Assembly (NCBI GenBank): GCA_003445795.1
Contig: DMCN01000023.1
Span: 12,710-21,900 of the forward strand
From: Gallionellaceae bacterium
Lineage (GTDB): Bacteria > Pseudomonadota > Gammaproteobacteria > Burkholderiales > Gallionellaceae
Length of the DNA stretch: 9,191 nucleotides
Reading direction: 5' to 3'
Positions within the stretch are counted from its first letter, which is position 1. Each line of letters begins with the position of its first letter. Position numbers and translations under genes: made by a program. The notes below the pieces were generated by a model. It made no database searches. It saw only the letters and a list, made by a program, of their open reading frames with translations, and was not told where the DNA came from. Below are positions 6,740 through 9,191 of this stretch, in pieces.

Positions 6740-6760
6740 GCTAAGCTTTCCGGGTTTTTT
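6728..6760 (+). terminator. intrinsic terminator in the metZ leader
   Basis: ACCCGG (6728-6733) pairs with CCGGGT (6750-6755) and is followed at once by a T run (6755-6760, then ATTT). AGC (6737-6739) can pair with GCT (6745-6747) within the loop to extend the hairpin. It directly follows the SAM-II-like aptamer and lies 45 bases before the metZ start, so it is probably the riboswitch's expression platform. It would also stop transcripts reading through from purF. Confidence 0.85.
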
Positions 6761-6804
6761 ATTTGGCGGCATGTCGGCGTGGACAGGCCGCAAGGACGAA
6801 GAGA

Positions 6805-7971
6805 ATGAATGATACCTATCAACCGGAGACATTGGCGGTGCGCGCCGGTGGTGTACAAAGCCAGTTCCACGAGCACAGCGAGGCTTTGTTTCTGACCTCG
6901 AGCTTCACCTTCGACAATGCCGAGCAGGCAGCCAAGCGCTTCATCGGCGAGGAGCCGGGCAACATCTACGCGCGCTTCACCAATCCCACTGTGACCATGT
7001 TCGAAGAACGCCTGGCCGCGCTGGAAGGTGCCGAGCAGTGCGTGGCGGTGGCATCCGGCATGGCCGCGATTCTGGCGACCTGCATGGGCTTGCTGAAGGC
7101 GGGCGACCACATCGTCGCGTCGCGCAGCCTGTTCGGCGCCACCATCAATACGTTCAACAACTACTTCAAGAAGTTCGGCGTGGAGACCACCTATGTCTCC
7201 GCCACCGATGTCGCCGAGTGGAAGGCGGCGGTGAAGCCGAACACGAAGTTGTTCTTCCTGGAGACCCCCTCCAATCCGCTGACCGAGATATCCGACATCG
7301 CGGCCATCGCCGCCGTGGCGAAAGCTTGCGGCGCTTTGCTCGCGGTGGACAATTGTTTCTGCACGCCCATCCTGCAACGCCCGCTGGAACTGGGCGCGGA
7401 CATCGTGATCCATTCCGCCACCAAATACATCGACGGCCAGGGCCGCGTGCTGGGCGGTGCGGTGCTGGGCAGCAAGAAGCTGATGGAGCCGGTGTACGGT
7501 TTCCTGCGCACTACCGGTCCGACCATGAGCGCGTTCAACGCCTGGGTGTTCCTCAAAGGTCTGGAGACGCTCAAGCTGCGCATGGATGCGCACTCGGCCT
7601 CCGCGCTGCAACTGGCGCAATGGCTGGAACAGCAGCCCAATGTGGCGCGTGTGTTCTATCCCGGTCTGCCGTCGCATCCGCAGCACGCGCTGGCGATGAA
7701 GCAGCAGAAGACCGGCGGCGGCATCGTCGCGTTCGAGGTGAAGGGCGGCAAGGCCGCGGCCTGGAAGGTCATCGACAACACGAAGATGCTATCCATCACC
7801 GCCAATCTGGGCGACACCAAGACCACCATCACCCATCCGGCGAGCACCACGCATGCGCGCATCACGCCTGAAGCGCGGGCGGCAGCGGGTATCACGGAAG
7901 GTCTCATCCGCATCGCGGTGGGTCTGGAAGCGGTCATCGATATCCAGAACGATCTGGTACGGGGGCTATGA
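6805..7971 (+). CDS. metZ: O-succinylhomoserine sulfhydrylase
   Basis: MetZ is a cytoplasmic PLP enzyme of the Cys/Met metabolism family that converts activated homoserine and sulfide directly to homocysteine, the step before methionine. The protein is 388 aa, typical for the family. Visible features are YARFTNPT (55-62, cofactor phosphate and substrate region), ASGMAAI (83-89), ETPSNP (153-158), Asp182 in VDNCF (PLP ring nitrogen) and the Schiff-base Lys207 in HSATKYIDGQGRVLGG. MetB and MetY are relatives; the MetZ call rests on the overall sequence, the GQGRVLGG segment and the usual position after purF in betaproteobacteria. The ATG at 6805 is used, with AAGGA (6792-6796) upstream. An in-frame TTG at 6763 lies in the terminator tail and is unlikely to be used. 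The leader carries a SAM-II-like riboswitch and terminator, so expression should fall when SAM is plentiful. The stop overlaps pncC in ATGA. Confidence 0.93.
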   Translation: MNDTYQPETLAVRAGGVQSQFHEHSEALFLTSSFTFDNAEQAAKRFIGEEPGNIYARFTNPTVTMFEERLAALEGAEQCVAVASGMAAILATCMGLLKAGDHIVASRSLFGATINTFNNYFKKFGVETTYVSATDVAEWKAAVKPNTKLFFLETPSNPLTEISDIAAIAAVAKACGALLAVDNCFCTPILQRPLELGADIVIHSATKYIDGQGRVLGGAVLGSKKLMEPVYGFLRTTGPTMSAFNAWVFLKGLETLKLRMDAHSASALQLAQWLEQQPNVARVFYPGLPSHPQHALAMKQQKTGGGIVAFEVKGGKAAAWKVIDNTKMLSITANLGDTKTTITHPASTTHARITPEARAAAGITEGLIRIAVGLEAVIDIQNDLVRGL

Positions 7972-8516
7972 AGATGAGGCGAGCCAAGAAAAAGCTGGTG
8001 CGCTCTGCTGTCGTCAGCGCACCGGAATCGGGCCTGCTGGCGCGCCAAGCAGGAGAAGCGCTTATGCAGCACGGCATGACGCTGGTGACGGCGGAATCCT
8101 GCACCGGTGGCGGCGTTGCGCAGGCGGTCACCCGCATCTCTGGCAGCTCGGCCTGGTTCGATAGAGGATTCGTGACCTACTCGAACGAATCGAAAGAAGA
8201 GATGCTGGGCGTTTCGCCGGAGACATTGGAGCAGTACGGTGCGGTGAGCGAGGCGACCGTGCGCGAGATGGCCGATGGTGCATTGCAATACAGCCGCGCC
8301 AAAGTGGCGCTGTCGGTGAGCGGCATCGCAGGGCCTGCCGGAGGCACGCCGGAGAAGCCGGTCGGCACGGTCTGGTTCGCCTGGGCGACCGGCGATAATG
8401 TGCAGACGGCCTGTCATCAAATCTCCGGCGACCGTGATGCCATCCGCGCGAAAGCCGTGCAAATCTCCCTCCGGGGCGTGATCAACCTGTTGAATGGCAT
8501 CACAAAAATAGCATAA
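7968..8516 (+). CDS. pncC: nicotinamide-nucleotide amidohydrolase (CinA C-terminal domain family)
   Basis: PncC deamidates nicotinamide mononucleotide to nicotinate mononucleotide, recycling the NMN released by NAD-dependent DNA ligase into NAD synthesis. The protein is 182 aa and is only the CinA C-terminal domain; the N-terminal MoaB-like domain of full CinA is absent. Signatures are TAESCTGG (41-48, Ser44 the likely nucleophile), GFVTYSNESKEEMLGV (67-82) and VSGIAGPAGGTPEKPVGTVWFA (117-138). The first ATG (7968) overlaps the metZ stop as ATGA. The in-frame ATG at 7974 has better spacing to GGGGG (7961-7965), so the true start may be two codons later. Either way there are about 20 extra residues, several basic, before the family core. 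It is probably co-transcribed with metZ; recA begins 84 bases after the stop with its own promoter. Confidence 0.92.
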   Translation: MKMRRAKKKLVRSAVVSAPESGLLARQAGEALMQHGMTLVTAESCTGGGVAQAVTRISGSSAWFDRGFVTYSNESKEEMLGVSPETLEQYGAVSEATVREMADGALQYSRAKVALSVSGIAGPAGGTPEKPVGTVWFAWATGDNVQTACHQISGDRDAIRAKAVQISLRGVINLLNGITKIA

Positions 8517-8526
8517 CTCGCAAAGA

Positions 8527-8538
8527 GAACGAACGTTC
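8527..8538. promoter_or_regulatory. candidate LexA (SOS) operator of recA, GAAC-N4-GTTC type
   Basis: The perfect palindrome GAACGAACGTTC, flanked by A and T so the symmetry extends to 14 bases (8526-8539), lies directly before the candidate recA -35 box. GAAC-N4-GTTC is the LexA box form known from Bacillus and actinobacteria. The CTGT-N8-ACAG box expected in beta- and gammaproteobacteria is not found between pncC and recA. Position and symmetry suggest repressor binding; the identity of the repressor is inferred. Confidence 0.5.
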
Positions 8539-8567
8539 TGTACAAGTCCGAATTGTTGTGCCACAAT
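8539..8567 (+). promoter_or_regulatory. candidate recA promoter
   Basis: TGTACA (8539-8544) and CACAAT (8562-8567) each match four of six consensus bases and are 17 bases apart, which would place the start near 8574. The -10 box is inside an inverted repeat (TTGTG 8556-8560, CACAA 8562-8566). The palindromic candidate operator abuts the -35 box, a geometry suited to repression. Confidence 0.5.
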
Positions 8568-8600
8568 CCGCCCCATCGAATTTTTGAAAGGGGAACACAA

Positions 8601-9191
8601 ATGGATGACAACAAGAGCAAGGCACTCGCGGCGGCACTGAGCCAGATCGAAAAACAGTTCGGCAAAGGCTCCATCATGCGCCTGGGCGAGAGCGAAGTCG
8701 GCAAGGACATCCAGGTCGTTTCGACCGGTTCGCTCGGTCTGGACATCGCACTCGGCGTCGGCGGTCTGCCGCGCGGTCGCGTCATCGAGATCTACGGTCC
8801 GGAATCCTCCGGCAAGACAACCCTTACATTGCAAGTCATCGCCGAGATGCAGAAGGTGGGCGGCACCGCAGCCTTCATCGACGCGGAACACGCGCTCGAT
8901 CCCGGCTATGCGCGCAAGCTGGGCGTGAAGGTCGAGGATCTGCTCATCTCGCAGCCGGACAACGGCGAACAGGCACTGGAGATCGTCGACATGCTGGTGC
9001 GCTCCGGCTCGGTGGACGTGGTGGTGGTCGACTCCGTCGCCGCGCTGACCCCCAAGGCCGAGATCGAAGGTGAGATGGGCGATGCGCAGATGGGCCTGCA
9101 TGCGCGCCTGATGTCGCAAGCCCTGCGCAAGCTCACAGCCAACATCAACCGCTCCAACACCATGGTCATCTTCATCAACCAGATCCGCATG
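8601..9191 (+). CDS. recA: recombinase RecA, 3'-truncated by window edge
   Basis: RecA polymerises on single-stranded DNA, catalyses strand exchange and stimulates LexA self-cleavage. The first 197 codons are present, with no stop before the window ends; the full protein is normally about 340-350 aa. The N-terminal polymerisation helix (ALAAALSQIEKQFGKGSIMR) is followed by Walker A GPESSGKT (66-73, Lys72), catalytic Glu96 in DAEHALD and Walker B VVVDS ending near Asp144. The L1 region follows (EGEMGDAQMG, about 156-165), and the window ends in INQIRM at the edge of loop L2. Residue numbers agree with E. coli RecA. AAAGGGGA (8587-8594) is a strong ribosome-binding site six bases before the ATG. 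The upstream gap holds a candidate promoter and SOS operator. The order pncC/cinA-recA is common in proteobacteria. Confidence 0.98.
   Translation, partial: MDDNKSKALAAALSQIEKQFGKGSIMRLGESEVGKDIQVVSTGSLGLDIALGVGGLPRGRVIEIYGPESSGKTTLTLQVIAEMQKVGGTAAFIDAEHALDPGYARKLGVKVEDLLISQPDNGEQALEIVDMLVRSGSVDVVVVDSVAALTPKAEIEGEMGDAQMGLHARLMSQALRKLTANINRSNTMVIFINQIRM

Noticed and set aside
6763..6804. TTG at 6763 as the start of metZ
   Set aside because: It lies in the tail of the leader terminator, has no ribosome-binding site and adds non-family residues; the ATG at 6805 has AAGGA upstream.
8538..8553. CTGT at 8538-8541 as half of a beta/gamma LexA box
   Set aside because: The partner positions 8550-8553 read GAAT rather than ACAG, so the box is not present.
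8571..8593. CCCC (8571-8574) pairing with GGGG (8590-8593), possibly hiding the recA ribosome-binding site
   Set aside because: Only four pairs across a 15-base loop, with no supporting inner pairs; too weak to call.
7656..9119. 487-codon open frame on the minus strand across metZ, pncC and recA
   Set aside because: It lies antisense to three clearly recognised genes, has no recognisable motif, and is typical of long antisense frames in GC-rich DNA with strong codon bias.

Overview
The window is a dense, GC-rich, entirely plus-strand stretch of proteobacterial housekeeping chromosome. The order trpB-trpA-accD-folC-dedD-cvpA-purF-metZ, followed by pncC-recA, together with the protein sequences, points to a betaproteobacterium. 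A Nitrosomonadales / Gallionellaceae-like lineage is my best guess, but that is an inference from gene order and sequence resemblance, not a search. No mobile element, CRISPR array, rRNA or tRNA is visible, and all genes have similar base composition.

Positions 2-6633 look like one long operon. It opens inside trpB (5' end outside the window) and continues through trpA (ATGA overlap), accD, folC, dedD, cvpA and purF, with gaps of only 10-58 bases. It joins tryptophan synthase, the acetyl-CoA carboxylase beta subunit, folate polyglutamylation, an SPOR division protein, a CvpA membrane protein and the first enzyme of purine synthesis. The one structural oddity is a 14-bp-stem hairpin without a T tract in the accD-folC gap.

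Positions 6634-6804 are the most interesting part. This gap reads as a complete regulatory leader for metZ. It holds a consensus TTGACA -35 box with a TACTTT -10 box and a predicted start near 6671. At that point begins an RNA whose sequence and pseudoknot potential match the SAM-II riboswitch. A GC-rich terminator with a T run follows directly. The conserved GCTAAA core of the aptamer is exactly complementary to TTTAGC in the terminator loop, which gives a plausible antiterminator that competes with both the aptamer and the terminator. The leader controls metZ and, through an ATGA overlap, probably also pncC (NMN amidase).

Positions 8517-8600 hold the recA promoter region. A perfect GAAC-N4-GTTC palindrome abuts the -35 box. 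That is the LexA operator form known from Gram-positive bacteria, not the CTGT-N8-ACAG form usual in beta- and gammaproteobacteria. recA starts at 8601 and runs off the right edge after 197 codons.

I see no wholly new protein system here. The notable signals are regulatory: the SAM-II leader with its antiterminator, the unusual recA operator and the accD-folC hairpin.
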